Source of the DNA: Leptospira kanakyensis
Lineage (GTDB): Bacteria > Spirochaetota > Leptospiria > Leptospirales > Leptospiraceae
Assembly: GCF_004769235.1 (NCBI RefSeq)
Contig: NZ_RQFG01000010.1
Span: 186,001 to 250,000 of the forward strand
Direction: 5' to 3'
DNA: 64,000 bases
The notes beneath the pieces are model-generated. The model saw only the letters and a program-made list of their open reading frames with translations, made no database searches and had not been told where the DNA came from. A program made the position numbers and the translations under genes. Positions 54,470 through 63,219 of the stretch are shown one piece after another; the first letter of the stretch is position 1, and each line of letters opens with the position of its first letter.

Positions 54470-55927
54470 TTACCTGTTGGGAAAAACTAACTCAAACTGA
54501 ATCTTTTGCCCAGGAGTTACCTTCACTTTTCCTTTTATCTGCAAAACTAGTAAATTCATTAGTTTGATTCCAAACCCAGCCTCTGAATTTTCCAGAGAAA
54601 ACGTTTCTGGTAAGGGCTCTCCATTGTCCGTGTAAATAAATAAAATTTGATCTTCTAGTTTTTGAATCTGAACTTCAATATTTCCTGAATCCACCGTACG
54701 AAAAGAATGTTTCACTGAATTACAAATGAGTTCATTCAAAATAATTCCCAAATTGTTAGCGATATCTGGTTTCACTACAATCGTCAGAGGAGAAACAAAT
54801 TCAAAATTAATGATTTTTGGATATGTAGTTAAAATTTCCCGAACCAAATTAGGAATGTATTCTTTGAGATCAATTGCATTTGGATTTTGTGACCTGTACA
54901 AACGATCATACAAAGCCATCATACTTCTCAATCGACCTGCGGCTTCATCAAACTGTTCTTTCAAATGATCATCATTGGAAAAGTTTGCTTGCATTTTCAA
55001 AAGACTATAAACAGAGAATAAATTATTTTTGATTCGGTGGTGGACTTCTTGTAAAAGTAGTTCTTTTTCCTGTAACAACTGAGAAACTTTTTCTTCCGAT
55101 TCAATGGTACGAGTGATTAATGTATGTAAGGCAAAAAACCGATTGATACTACCATCAATAGAACGTAAGGGAACAATGGTAGCGCTCACCCAATAAATAG
55201 ATCCAGATTTGGTTCGGTTTCTAATTTCACCTTTCCAAACATAACCATTTTGTATCATATGATACATACGATCAAAAAATTCAGGAGAATGGAATCCCGA
55301 GTTCAACAAACGATGGTTATTTCCTACAAGTTCTTCTCTTGTATACATAGAAATTTCACAGAACCTGCCATTCACATAAGAAATCTGTCCACTTTTATCT
55401 GTAATCGCAATGATTGCATGTTCATCAAAAGCATGTTTCAATTGTGAAAATTCAAACTGAGACATTTTTAATTCAAAAAAATTCTTTTGATGAAGATCCA
55501 CAGGTTTTGGTTGTAAATCGGTTGAACTAGAGTTTGAAACTACGGAGTTTCTATGAAGTTTAAAGTCTTTCCTAAGTTCTTCAGTAATGTCACGAGCAAT
55601 GACAATGATCCTTCTATTACCATTGGAATCTGGTTGAAATTTTCCTCTGCATTCAAAGGTTAAAAAATGTCCGTTTTTATGAGCGATCCGCCAAATTCCC
55701 GTGGTTTCTGAACCTGGCATCTGTAAGTGTGAGATTTTTTCTCGAACATCTTTTTGATCCTCCGGATGAAAAAAATCATCTACCGAACGACCAAGAATTT
55801 CATGCCACTCGTAACCTAATCTATGTTTATGGAAAGAATTTGCGTAACTAATTTTTTCCAATGCATCCAACTCACAGACTAAATCAGGAATGTTTGAAAG
55901 TAAATCGTTGTAATTGGTTTGAAACAT
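54470..55927 (-). CDS. PAS-domain sensor histidine kinase (HisKA_2 type)
   Basis: A 485-residue soluble kinase. Two PAS domains (about 5-120 and 160-275), then a HisKA_2 phosphoacceptor block EVHHRIKNNLFSVYSLLKMQA (about 297-317) and an HATPase_c domain with NELICNSVKH (N box), YTDNGEP (G1) and GFGIKLM (G2). There is no membrane helix, so the signal is cytosolic, possibly redox or a small ligand. No response regulator gene is adjacent; the orphan regulator at 25002 is one candidate partner. Confidence 0.88.
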   Translation of the reverse strand: MFQTNYNDLLSNIPDLVCELDALEKISYANSFHKHRLGYEWHEILGRSVDDFFHPEDQKDVREKISHLQMPGSETTGIWRIAHKNGHFLTFECRGKFQPDSNGNRRIIVIARDITEELRKDFKLHRNSVVSNSSSTDLQPKPVDLHQKNFFELKMSQFEFSQLKHAFDEHAIIAITDKSGQISYVNGRFCEISMYTREELVGNNHRLLNSGFHSPEFFDRMYHMIQNGYVWKGEIRNRTKSGSIYWVSATIVPLRSIDGSINRFFALHTLITRTIESEEKVSQLLQEKELLLQEVHHRIKNNLFSVYSLLKMQANFSNDDHLKEQFDEAAGRLRSMMALYDRLYRSQNPNAIDLKEYIPNLVREILTTYPKIINFEFVSPLTIVVKPDIANNLGIILNELICNSVKHSFRTVDSGNIEVQIQKLEDQILFIYTDNGEPLPETFSLENSEAGFGIKLMNLLVLQIKGKVKVTPGQKIQFELVFPNR

Positions 55928-56082
55928 AGATTTGAATCTAACTAATCCGCAATTGGATCCAGAACTGGACTTTAGTACAGGATTATCATTCCATCCGAAA
56001 TAGTCTATAAATTTAAAATAAACAAACTTTTTGAATCAATTGGATCCAATCCAGGCTTTTAAACTATGGAATGGTTCTAAGA

Positions 56083-59000
56083 CTATTTAGAGATCTTTTT
56101 TCTTCTAAAATATTTGATTACTTCGGAATAAAGTATCATAACAACTGTTCCATGAAAAGCGAAAAGGTAAACATGGGGTGGAACTGGAGCAAAATAATAA
56201 ACAGAACTTAAATCTGTATAAAAGAATATCCCACAGAGTAAAAACGAAAATCCAATACCCAGCCAAATGATCTTATTGGTAAAAAGATTCATTTGAAAAA
56301 TGGATTCCGTCCTCGATCTCTTAGAAAGGACATTGGCAATTTGTACCGTAATTGTCGGAAAAAAGAAAGCTGTTAAAGATTGCAGATAACTGACGTTTGC
56401 CTCTGCCATGTTCAAACCTGGCGGAGAAGATGGCAGAATCCCATGACACTCAGTATATACAAAATAGAAATAAGTGGCTAAACAAGAAAAGAAAAGGATC
56501 ATCCCTTCCACAAAATAAGACCTCAAAATAAAGCCGATAGAGATTAATTTTTCATTACGATGCCTAGGAGCCTTTAACATAATTCCTTTTTCCGGTGGTT
56601 CGGCACCTAGACCCATGGCCGGAATCAAATCTGTTCCCACATCCACCGCAAGTACACCCATAACAGTCATTAGTAGAGGGAATCCTGGAATCAATGCCCA
56701 AAGTAAAAAAGGAATGAGCTCTTGTGGATTTGAGTTCAAAACATAAGCAGAAAATTTACGGATATTATCAAAAACTCCCCGTCCTTCTTCAATGGCGTCC
56801 ACAATCGTTGCAAAATCATCATCAACAATAATCATTCTTGCAGCTTCTTTGGCAACTTCTGTCCCTCGTTTTCCCATTGCGATTCCAATGTCAGCTTTTT
56901 TTAAAGCTGGTCCATCGTTCACTCCATCTCCTGTAACAGCCACAATTTCACCTAACTCTTGCAAAATGGAAACTATTCTCAATTTTTGTGAAGGGGAAAC
57001 TCTTGCAAAAATAGGTTCTCCTTTACGAATCCATTCTTTAAGAGCAGAATCACTCATTTTATCAATGGTCACTCCGGTAATCACAACCGGTGTTTCTCCG
57101 CCAATACCAATCGAACGAGCAACAGACTCGGCAGTTAACGGATGATCTCCAGTAATCATTAAAATACGAATTCCTGCAGTATGGCACTTGGAAATGGCAT
57201 CGGGAACTTTGGGCCGAATGGGATCAGCCAAACAACAATGCCCTAAATACACCATTCCAGATTCAAGTAGGACTGTTGTTTGCTCATCTTTTAAAATACT
57301 TAAATCCTCAAGTCCCTTGTAAGCAAAAGAAAGGACTCGATAACCTTGGCTTGCCGAACGATCAGAAACATTTTTTAAATTATTTTTTCTCGTATCATCT
57401 AACAAAACGACAGAACCATTTTCATACACATGTGTACAAATGGATAATATTTCAGAAGGGCCACCTTTGGCATAAACAGTGTAGGAAGAGTTATTTCCTT
57501 GTACCACTACACTCATTCTTTTTCTTACCGATTCAAAAGCATTCGTGTGAATTCGTTTTGCGCTGATTTCTTTGATTTGATTCTCAGCTAAATATAATAA
57601 AGCAAGTTCTGTTGGGTCCCCCAATGGATTTGGTTGTAAACTCGCGTTATTACAATAATATCCACAACTATATATAATTTGATTTCCCTGTTTCGATTCT
57701 AAATCTTTAGGTGTTAAGTTTTCTGAATCAAAATAAACTTCAACCACTCTCATCTCGTTCTGCGTGAGTGTTCCTGTTTTATCAGAACAAATAACAGTTG
57801 TACATCCTAATGTTTCTACACTGGACAGATCTTTTAAGATTGCATTCCTTTTGGCCATCCTGGACACACCAAGTGCTAAAGACAAAGTAACCGTAGGCAA
57901 AAGTCCTTCCGGAACGTTCGCAACAAAAATTCCTATAAAAAATATGAAGGCTTGGACAAAACTAAGACCGGCAACCAAATAACCCAAAAAAAGAAAGATA
58001 ACTCCAATCACAAATGCAAATAAAGAAATAGAAATTACCGTCTGTTTTAATTGTTTTTGTAAGGGACTTTCTTCTCTTTTAATTTTGGAAGTCATTTTTG
58101 CAATCAAACCAATCTCAGTTGATTGCCCTGTTCCAAATACAACAGCTTTAGATTTACCTTTGATTAAGGAACTACCCGCAAAAAGAATATTTGGCATTTC
58201 CAACCAAAGAAATTTTCCTTCTAAAACAATTTCATTATCTGACTTATAACGTCTTGCTGATGTGGACTCACCCGTTAAAGAAGAATTATCAACCTCAACA
58301 TCTTCTGATTCAATGATACGACAGTCAGCGGGAACAATGTCACCTTCAGCAAGCACAATGAGATCACCAGGAACAATTTCATCTGCAGGAATAGTGATTA
58401 TATTTCCATCTCGAATGACGGGACATTCCTGAGCCAATAACCTCCGTAAGGCTTCGACTGCATGATCCGACTTAGATTCTTGAAAAAAAGAAAAAATTCC
58501 ATTGATGACCACTACAATAAAAATAGCGATCCCAAGTTCTGGCATATCCACACCTGGCACAAAACACAAAGATGTTGCCACCCATAATAGAATTGCGAAT
58601 AAACTAAAAAAACTTTTAAAAAATTTCCAAAGGATAGGTGTGGATTTTTCCTTTTCAATGGAATTTTTACCAAAAGTTTTTAATCGCGTTTTTGCTTCTA
58701 TTTGGCTTAATCCATCTGATAAATTGGTTTGTAATTCAAAAGCAATCTGAGATTGATTTAAATTTTTATAACTTGGTTTCATCTCTGATTCGCCACGTTC
58801 CAGCACAGACAACACTTGAGATTTTGTATTACAAACAAGTAGTTCGTCTAAAATTTGTGGTAAAAGAGAAGAGAGGCCATGTAACAGTCGCAAATTAAGA
58901 GAAGGCTGAGTTTCAGGAACAATTTGAAACAAAATCAAATGTATCAATCGATCACCAAGAATTACCCCCTTAGGAAGAAGAAAGAAAAAAAGCTCTGGAT

Positions 59001-59211
59001 TTTTGATGTATTTGGATCGAAAATGTGGAATTAATATATGAGGGCCAAAATATCCGAACAAACTGTCCGGAAAAGATTGAATTCTGTTTTGTAATTCTTC
59101 TTTGACAGGATCTTCAAGATCAATACGAGCTAACTCGCGACTGACATCTTCCCAAGTTTTGGCCTCATTCAGGATTTGAATCGAATTTACATTTAAGTAT
59201 TCGAGAAGCAT
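56083..59211 (-). CDS. P-type cation ATPase with N-terminal PTS EIIA-like domain
   Basis: A 1042-residue protein. Residues 1-150 match a PtsN/fructose-type EIIA domain: the active-site context is FGPHILIPHFRS with His63 where PtsN has its phosphorylated His, followed by LPKGVILGDRLIHLILFQIVPE and LRLLHGLSSLLPQ. Residues about 160-1040 are a type II P-type ATPase with VPEGLLPTVTLSLALG, the phosphorylation motif CSDKTGTLTQNEM, TGDGVNDGPALKKAD and about ten membrane helices, most like Na+,K+/Ca2+ pumps (PEGLLPTV). The ion is not predictable by eye. The fusion would let the PTS phosphorylation state control ion transport. Confidence 0.87.
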   Translation of the reverse strand: MLLEYLNVNSIQILNEAKTWEDVSRELARIDLEDPVKEELQNRIQSFPDSLFGYFGPHILIPHFRSKYIKNPELFFFLLPKGVILGDRLIHLILFQIVPETQPSLNLRLLHGLSSLLPQILDELLVCNTKSQVLSVLERGESEMKPSYKNLNQSQIAFELQTNLSDGLSQIEAKTRLKTFGKNSIEKEKSTPILWKFFKSFFSLFAILLWVATSLCFVPGVDMPELGIAIFIVVVINGIFSFFQESKSDHAVEALRRLLAQECPVIRDGNIITIPADEIVPGDLIVLAEGDIVPADCRIIESEDVEVDNSSLTGESTSARRYKSDNEIVLEGKFLWLEMPNILFAGSSLIKGKSKAVVFGTGQSTEIGLIAKMTSKIKREESPLQKQLKQTVISISLFAFVIGVIFLFLGYLVAGLSFVQAFIFFIGIFVANVPEGLLPTVTLSLALGVSRMAKRNAILKDLSSVETLGCTTVICSDKTGTLTQNEMRVVEVYFDSENLTPKDLESKQGNQIIYSCGYYCNNASLQPNPLGDPTELALLYLAENQIKEISAKRIHTNAFESVRKRMSVVVQGNNSSYTVYAKGGPSEILSICTHVYENGSVVLLDDTRKNNLKNVSDRSASQGYRVLSFAYKGLEDLSILKDEQTTVLLESGMVYLGHCCLADPIRPKVPDAISKCHTAGIRILMITGDHPLTAESVARSIGIGGETPVVITGVTIDKMSDSALKEWIRKGEPIFARVSPSQKLRIVSILQELGEIVAVTGDGVNDGPALKKADIGIAMGKRGTEVAKEAARMIIVDDDFATIVDAIEEGRGVFDNIRKFSAYVLNSNPQELIPFLLWALIPGFPLLMTVMGVLAVDVGTDLIPAMGLGAEPPEKGIMLKAPRHRNEKLISIGFILRSYFVEGMILFFSCLATYFYFVYTECHGILPSSPPGLNMAEANVSYLQSLTAFFFPTITVQIANVLSKRSRTESIFQMNLFTNKIIWLGIGFSFLLCGIFFYTDLSSVYYFAPVPPHVYLFAFHGTVVMILYSEVIKYFRRKKISK

Positions 59212-59240
59212 AGTCGAATCAAAGGGATTTTAAATCTAAA

Positions 59241-59660
59241 TTATAAAAAAATCTCTTTAGCCGCCTTTGGGTAACGTGATTGAATTCCATCCCACCAAAC
59301 ATCGGAACTAAAAGCACCAGACTCTGAAATTTGCCACTTCCCATTTGTTTTTTTGAACAAAGCTTCCACATGACAACAATCATAAGGAATTTCTTCTGAA
59401 AGAGAAATTTCTTTTCCATCTTTCCGTTTGGCAGTTCCTCGAAACCAAGCGTAATCTCCCGAAACCTTAAAATGTTCTACCACAAAGACAAACTCTTGTT
59501 TGAATTCATTCGAAAGATTGGCACGTAATAGATCTAAAAGGTAAGTTCTTTCCTTTTCATTCGTTTTATTTTTTGTTTTGTAATCTAAAACAGAAGATTC
59601 TGCAAAAACACCCATACCAAACAATAAAATGATTCCAATGATATATATAAATCGTTTCAA
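59241..59660 (-). CDS. Secreted protein, unknown function
   Basis: A 139-residue protein with a signal peptide (ending GVFAESS) and a compact alpha/beta mature domain (SGDYAWFRGTAKRKDGK; EALFKKTNGKWQISESGAF), which resembles NTF2-like or lumazine-like secreted domains. Two adjacent Cys (DCCH) are the only ones. Not recognised. It lies 29 bases upstream of the ATPase gene in the same direction and may be co-transcribed with it. Confidence 0.65.
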   Translation of the reverse strand: MKRFIYIIGIILLFGMGVFAESSVLDYKTKNKTNEKERTYLLDLLRANLSNEFKQEFVFVVEHFKVSGDYAWFRGTAKRKDGKEISLSEEIPYDCCHVEALFKKTNGKWQISESGAFSSDVWWDGIQSRYPKAAKEIFL

Positions 59661-59673
59661 ATGAATCTCCTTC

Positions 59674-60477
59674 TTATCTTACCTTTGCTTTCTGAATCAT
59701 TTTAAAAAATAAGGATGGGTATATGGTTTGCAAAAACAATCCAAATTTTTCTTTAATTCCAGAGATCACAACTTCACGTTGTTTGTTGGCAACTGCATGT
59801 AAAATTCTATGTGCACATAACTGAACTGGTAAACCAGCAGCAATTACTGAATCCATAGTCCCAGTAGTTGATCCGTCTCCTGTTAACGCATTTTTAGAAA
59901 TATTTGTTTGGATAAAACCAGGATAGACCATAGTCACGTAGATTCCATTTCGTTCCTCTTCGGAACGTAAACAATGAAAAAATCCAACTAACGCGAATTT
60001 GGAGGCTGAATACGCTGATCGAAGCGGACTTCCTAATTTTCCCGCCACACTAGAAACCACTGCAAAATGAACTTCTTTTTTTCCAACAATTTGAGGTAAC
60101 ATTGCCCGAGTCATTTCCGCGGCCCCATAAAAATTGGTGTTCATAATTTTTTCGAGAGTGATTAAGTTTGTTTCTTTTGTTAAAGATCTTTGGCTAATTC
60201 CACCATTATGGATGACTACTTTTGGAATTCCATATTTCTGAAGACAACGTTTCGCAAAAACTGCTGTAGATTTATAATCTTCTAGATCTAATTTTTCAAC
60301 CGCATAACGTCCTTTTTCTAAATGGAGTTCTTTGGCAAGGGCCTCAAGTGTTTTTGTTTTTCGGGAAGCAAGTAATACCTTTGCTTTTCGTTTGTATGCT
60401 TGGCTAACAAGTTCTTTTCCAATTCCAGAAGAGGCTCCCGTAATCCAAACCCATTCGTCCTTATAAAATTCGCTCAT
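59674..60477 (-). CDS. Short-chain dehydrogenase/reductase
   Basis: A 267-residue classical SDR. Cofactor motif TGASSGIG (14-21), NGG (VIHNGGIS), catalytic Ser in SSVAG and YSASK (Tyr, Lys), then a 40-residue C-terminal extension with a basic tail that may associate with membranes, as in DHRS7-like SDRs. The substrate is unknown. It lies 13 bases upstream of the small secreted-protein gene. Confidence 0.9.
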   Translation of the reverse strand: MSEFYKDEWVWITGASSGIGKELVSQAYKRKAKVLLASRKTKTLEALAKELHLEKGRYAVEKLDLEDYKSTAVFAKRCLQKYGIPKVVIHNGGISQRSLTKETNLITLEKIMNTNFYGAAEMTRAMLPQIVGKKEVHFAVVSSVAGKLGSPLRSAYSASKFALVGFFHCLRSEEERNGIYVTMVYPGFIQTNISKNALTGDGSTTGTMDSVIAAGLPVQLCAHRILHAVANKQREVVISGIKEKFGLFLQTIYPSLFFKMIQKAKVR

Positions 60478-60578
60478 ACGGTTTTCCCTCGTCTCAGTTC
60501 TCTTTTCCTAAGATTTCTACTAGATATGGATTTCCCACAACTTGTTTTTATTGGCCGATTGGATTTAGAAGGAGGAGA

Positions 60579-60600
60579 GGGGTCGATACCAAAAGACCCC
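60579..60600. other. Short GC hairpin downstream of the ceramidase terminator
   Basis: GGGGTC (60579-60584) and GACCCC (60595-60600) can pair across a 10-base loop in the intergenic region between the SDR promoter side and the ceramidase end. Its role is unclear; it may back up the terminator at 60613-60650. Confidence 0.4.
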
Positions 60601-60612
60601 TAATAACGAAAA

Positions 60613-60650
60613 AGGAATCAGATCCAAAAAAATAAATGGATCCGATTCCT
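60613..60650 (-). terminator. Rho-independent terminator of the ceramidase gene
   Basis: On the minus strand, 11 bases past the ceramidase stop, a 13-base stem with one mismatch (AGGAATCnGATCC and its complement) encloses a 12-base A/T loop and is followed by TTTTTCGTTATTA. This has the stem and T-rich tail of an intrinsic terminator. Confidence 0.75.
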
Positions 60651-60660
60651 AGAGGGTAAT

Positions 60661-62673
60661 TTAATTCCCAGCCTGCCCAATACGAAAACTTGGACATTCT
60701 ATACGGTAAGGAGAACGAATCCCCTCTTTATTTAAATAAATTCCCTCGTGAACCAATCGGTATTCCCCTGGCAATGTATCGGAATTTGTTTCCCAAATCA
60801 GTTCCAGGCTTTCTTCTGCCCTTCCCCAAAGCCCTCGTTTTTGGTAAAAGAATTTTGTATCAAAGTCGGAATCGGAGCGAACAGGATTCCAATCTGCTTT
60901 TTCTTTTGCCTCAACCCATAAATAAGAAGCAACTTTAGGATAACCGACGTTAGGATTTACTGCTTCCACTCGACAAGTAACCACTTCTCCTTTATGGTAA
61001 AACTCTGCTCCTGGTTGGATGACAGTTTGTGGTTTGGAAGAAACAGAATCAGAACCTGGAACCTTTAATGGATGAACCTTATCTGACAAATCCAATGGTT
61101 TGATCTCATTGGACGTTATCGGGTTTCCATTTTTTAATTCCAAAGACATCTTATGAAATTCCTGTCTTAGTGCATTTAAACTCTGTGGCCCGTGTAATGT
61201 ATGACCACCTTCGTAGTTTTGTGTAGAATATTCTTCGGGAGTTGTGATATATCCAGAAAAATCATTTGTGAGTCCAGAAAGAACAATATCAGATGATTTA
61301 TCTTTTAACACAGACTGAACTTCTTTTTTCAATCGTCTGCTAGACATCGTTGTAACTTCATGTGGCATCACTAAAATTGTCAAATCACCAATTAAGGTTA
61401 AACCGTAAGGAAGAATTTGTGGTAAACTAGGTAGCGGTTTTGTTTCTCCCATAGGGAATAAAACTGCTTTTGGATTTTGACATTCCCTAAGTTCTTCAGA
61501 AGGAGACTGTATCATAAACTTTGCGATCCAATCAATATAGAACCGTCTATTTTTATTTGTCATCCCTTCATGGAATAAAAAATGTCCCCCTCCTTCTTCT
61601 GTGGAACCAGCAGCAAATGCATAACCATAAGCGGATGGACAAGTAGTTTCTATTTTCCCAGTGCCAGAAAATTCAGGACTTACGGGATGTTTACTCATAT
61701 CAATGAATCGTTGCGTAAAAGAAATACCACCAGACAGTCGTTTGCCGGATGATTTTAGGATTTGTTGACTAGCCAAAAACTGTCTTTTCCCAATGATAAA
61801 ACTGCTATCATAAATGTCTTTTCCGGGACCAGTATTGTCAAGATTTAGGTTAGGAGAAACGTCACCTTCATTTGCTTGCGCAAAAATAGCAACAAAGCCA
61901 TTTAACCCTTGTTTTTTGGCTTCTGCTTCAGAAAGTAAGGAAGCAATTCCCTTATTGTCCGAAGAAATCAAACGATTGTCAAAAGTGATATTCGTTGGAT
62001 GGACACCATACCAGTTAACAAGACCAATGGGTATTCCTGCCACCGATACTGTAAGTTGTACCATCTCGCGATCAATATTATCCGAATATTGTTTTCTTTC
62101 TGGTTCTGGATTGGCGAGATAAGCAGAAAGACTTCTGTTGACTCCCGCTTCTCCCACAAAAGCCTTTCCAATGGTCAACTCTGCTGGTTTCATTTTCAAA
62201 TAGGCATCCTTAATCGATTCAAAAATCCCATCTCTTAAAACAGCATAAGACTCAGCATAAAATTCTTTTGAATAAAAAGAAACTTCGGAATAATGAAAAT
62301 GCCCAGCCGGGCCGCTATGGGTGTGAGATGCATTGATAAGAACATTCCCATAACCAAATCCCGGATCCACTTCAGCCTGAAGCCTTTTGACCACATCCCT
62401 TTGGATTTCAAAGGGAATCCCTCCAACCTCGGCAGTTACATAAGCCAAAAGTTTTTTGGAGTTTTGGTCTCGAATCACAAGCGAACGAGCAAACTGCCTG
62501 GTGTGGATTCCGAGCCCTGTTTGGTCTTCCCTTGCGTAACCCCAGAACATAACACCCACAGACGGCCCTGTGATGTCTTTTTTAGCCATAGCTGCTAAAT
62601 ATACCGGACTCTCCTGAGACCAAAGAGGGAGAGAGAAACATAAAAGTAAAACGGATAGAATTCGAAACTGCAT
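60661..62673 (-). CDS. Neutral/alkaline ceramidase-like lipid hydrolase
   Basis: A 670-residue secreted protein (signal peptide ending LPLWSQES). It follows the neutral ceramidase family: SHTHSGPAGHFHY (zinc His region), NWYGVHPTNI, and NEGDVSPNLN, which contains the Ser used as nucleophile in the Pseudomonas enzyme, then a C-terminal immunoglobulin-like part. Such enzymes cleave the amide bond of ceramide. Why Leptospira would need it is open; it could act on host or environmental sphingolipids or on unusual bacterial lipids. It ends with a terminator hairpin. Confidence 0.88.
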   Translation of the reverse strand: MQFRILSVLLLCFSLPLWSQESPVYLAAMAKKDITGPSVGVMFWGYAREDQTGLGIHTRQFARSLVIRDQNSKKLLAYVTAEVGGIPFEIQRDVVKRLQAEVDPGFGYGNVLINASHTHSGPAGHFHYSEVSFYSKEFYAESYAVLRDGIFESIKDAYLKMKPAELTIGKAFVGEAGVNRSLSAYLANPEPERKQYSDNIDREMVQLTVSVAGIPIGLVNWYGVHPTNITFDNRLISSDNKGIASLLSEAEAKKQGLNGFVAIFAQANEGDVSPNLNLDNTGPGKDIYDSSFIIGKRQFLASQQILKSSGKRLSGGISFTQRFIDMSKHPVSPEFSGTGKIETTCPSAYGYAFAAGSTEEGGGHFLFHEGMTNKNRRFYIDWIAKFMIQSPSEELRECQNPKAVLFPMGETKPLPSLPQILPYGLTLIGDLTILVMPHEVTTMSSRRLKKEVQSVLKDKSSDIVLSGLTNDFSGYITTPEEYSTQNYEGGHTLHGPQSLNALRQEFHKMSLELKNGNPITSNEIKPLDLSDKVHPLKVPGSDSVSSKPQTVIQPGAEFYHKGEVVTCRVEAVNPNVGYPKVASYLWVEAKEKADWNPVRSDSDFDTKFFYQKRGLWGRAEESLELIWETNSDTLPGEYRLVHEGIYLNKEGIRSPYRIECPSFRIGQAGN

Positions 62674-62898
62674 ATCTTTAGTTTATAGGGGTTGGTGGCA
62701 AAAGTCAATCCCGAACAATTGTCGACTAATTTTAGGGCTCAATCTGTTTTAGAAGACAAAAATCCATGATAACGAACCCCGATTGGGTAAGCAAGTTGCG
62801 AATTCCAGTCAGTAGAAAGGGTAACTCACTGAAGAAAGTAAGGACGAAACCAAAGAATCCCATGATACTGACGAATAACCATCTCTAAGGAAGTGATT

Positions 62899-63219
62899 AT
62901 GTTTTCTTTACTCCAAACCAAACTGGGCAGATTCCGAATTTTAGCCTTTTTGGAGGGACTTTCTTTTCTCGCCATCCTCTTCGTAACGATGCCTCTAAAG
63001 TATCTCTTCCAAAACCCTGAACCAAACAAAATTGTTGGTCTCGTTCACGGCTTGTTATTCCTCTTGTACTTAGTAGAATTATTCCAAGTCAAAGTGGAAT
63101 TGGAATGGAAGGCCAAAAAAACTTTACTCGCGGCACTGGCTTCCGTAGTTCCCTTTGGAACTTTTATTGCGGAAAAGTATTTATACTTAAAGTCTGATGC
63201 AGATGAGACCATTCCTTAA
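62899..63219 (+). CDS. DUF3817-type integral membrane protein
   Basis: About 106 residues from the ATG at 62899 (a GTG two codons earlier is the alternative; AAGGAAG precedes both). Three membrane helices and the RILAFLEGLSFLAILFVTMPLKY start, plus VGLVHGLLFLLYL, match the DUF3817 family of small membrane proteins. Function unknown. The region 62674-62898 upstream holds no further gene that I can see. Its end overlaps the next gene by 17 bases. Confidence 0.85.
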   Translation: MFSLLQTKLGRFRILAFLEGLSFLAILFVTMPLKYLFQNPEPNKIVGLVHGLLFLLYLVELFQVKVELEWKAKKTLLAALASVVPFGTFIAEKYLYLKSDADETIP

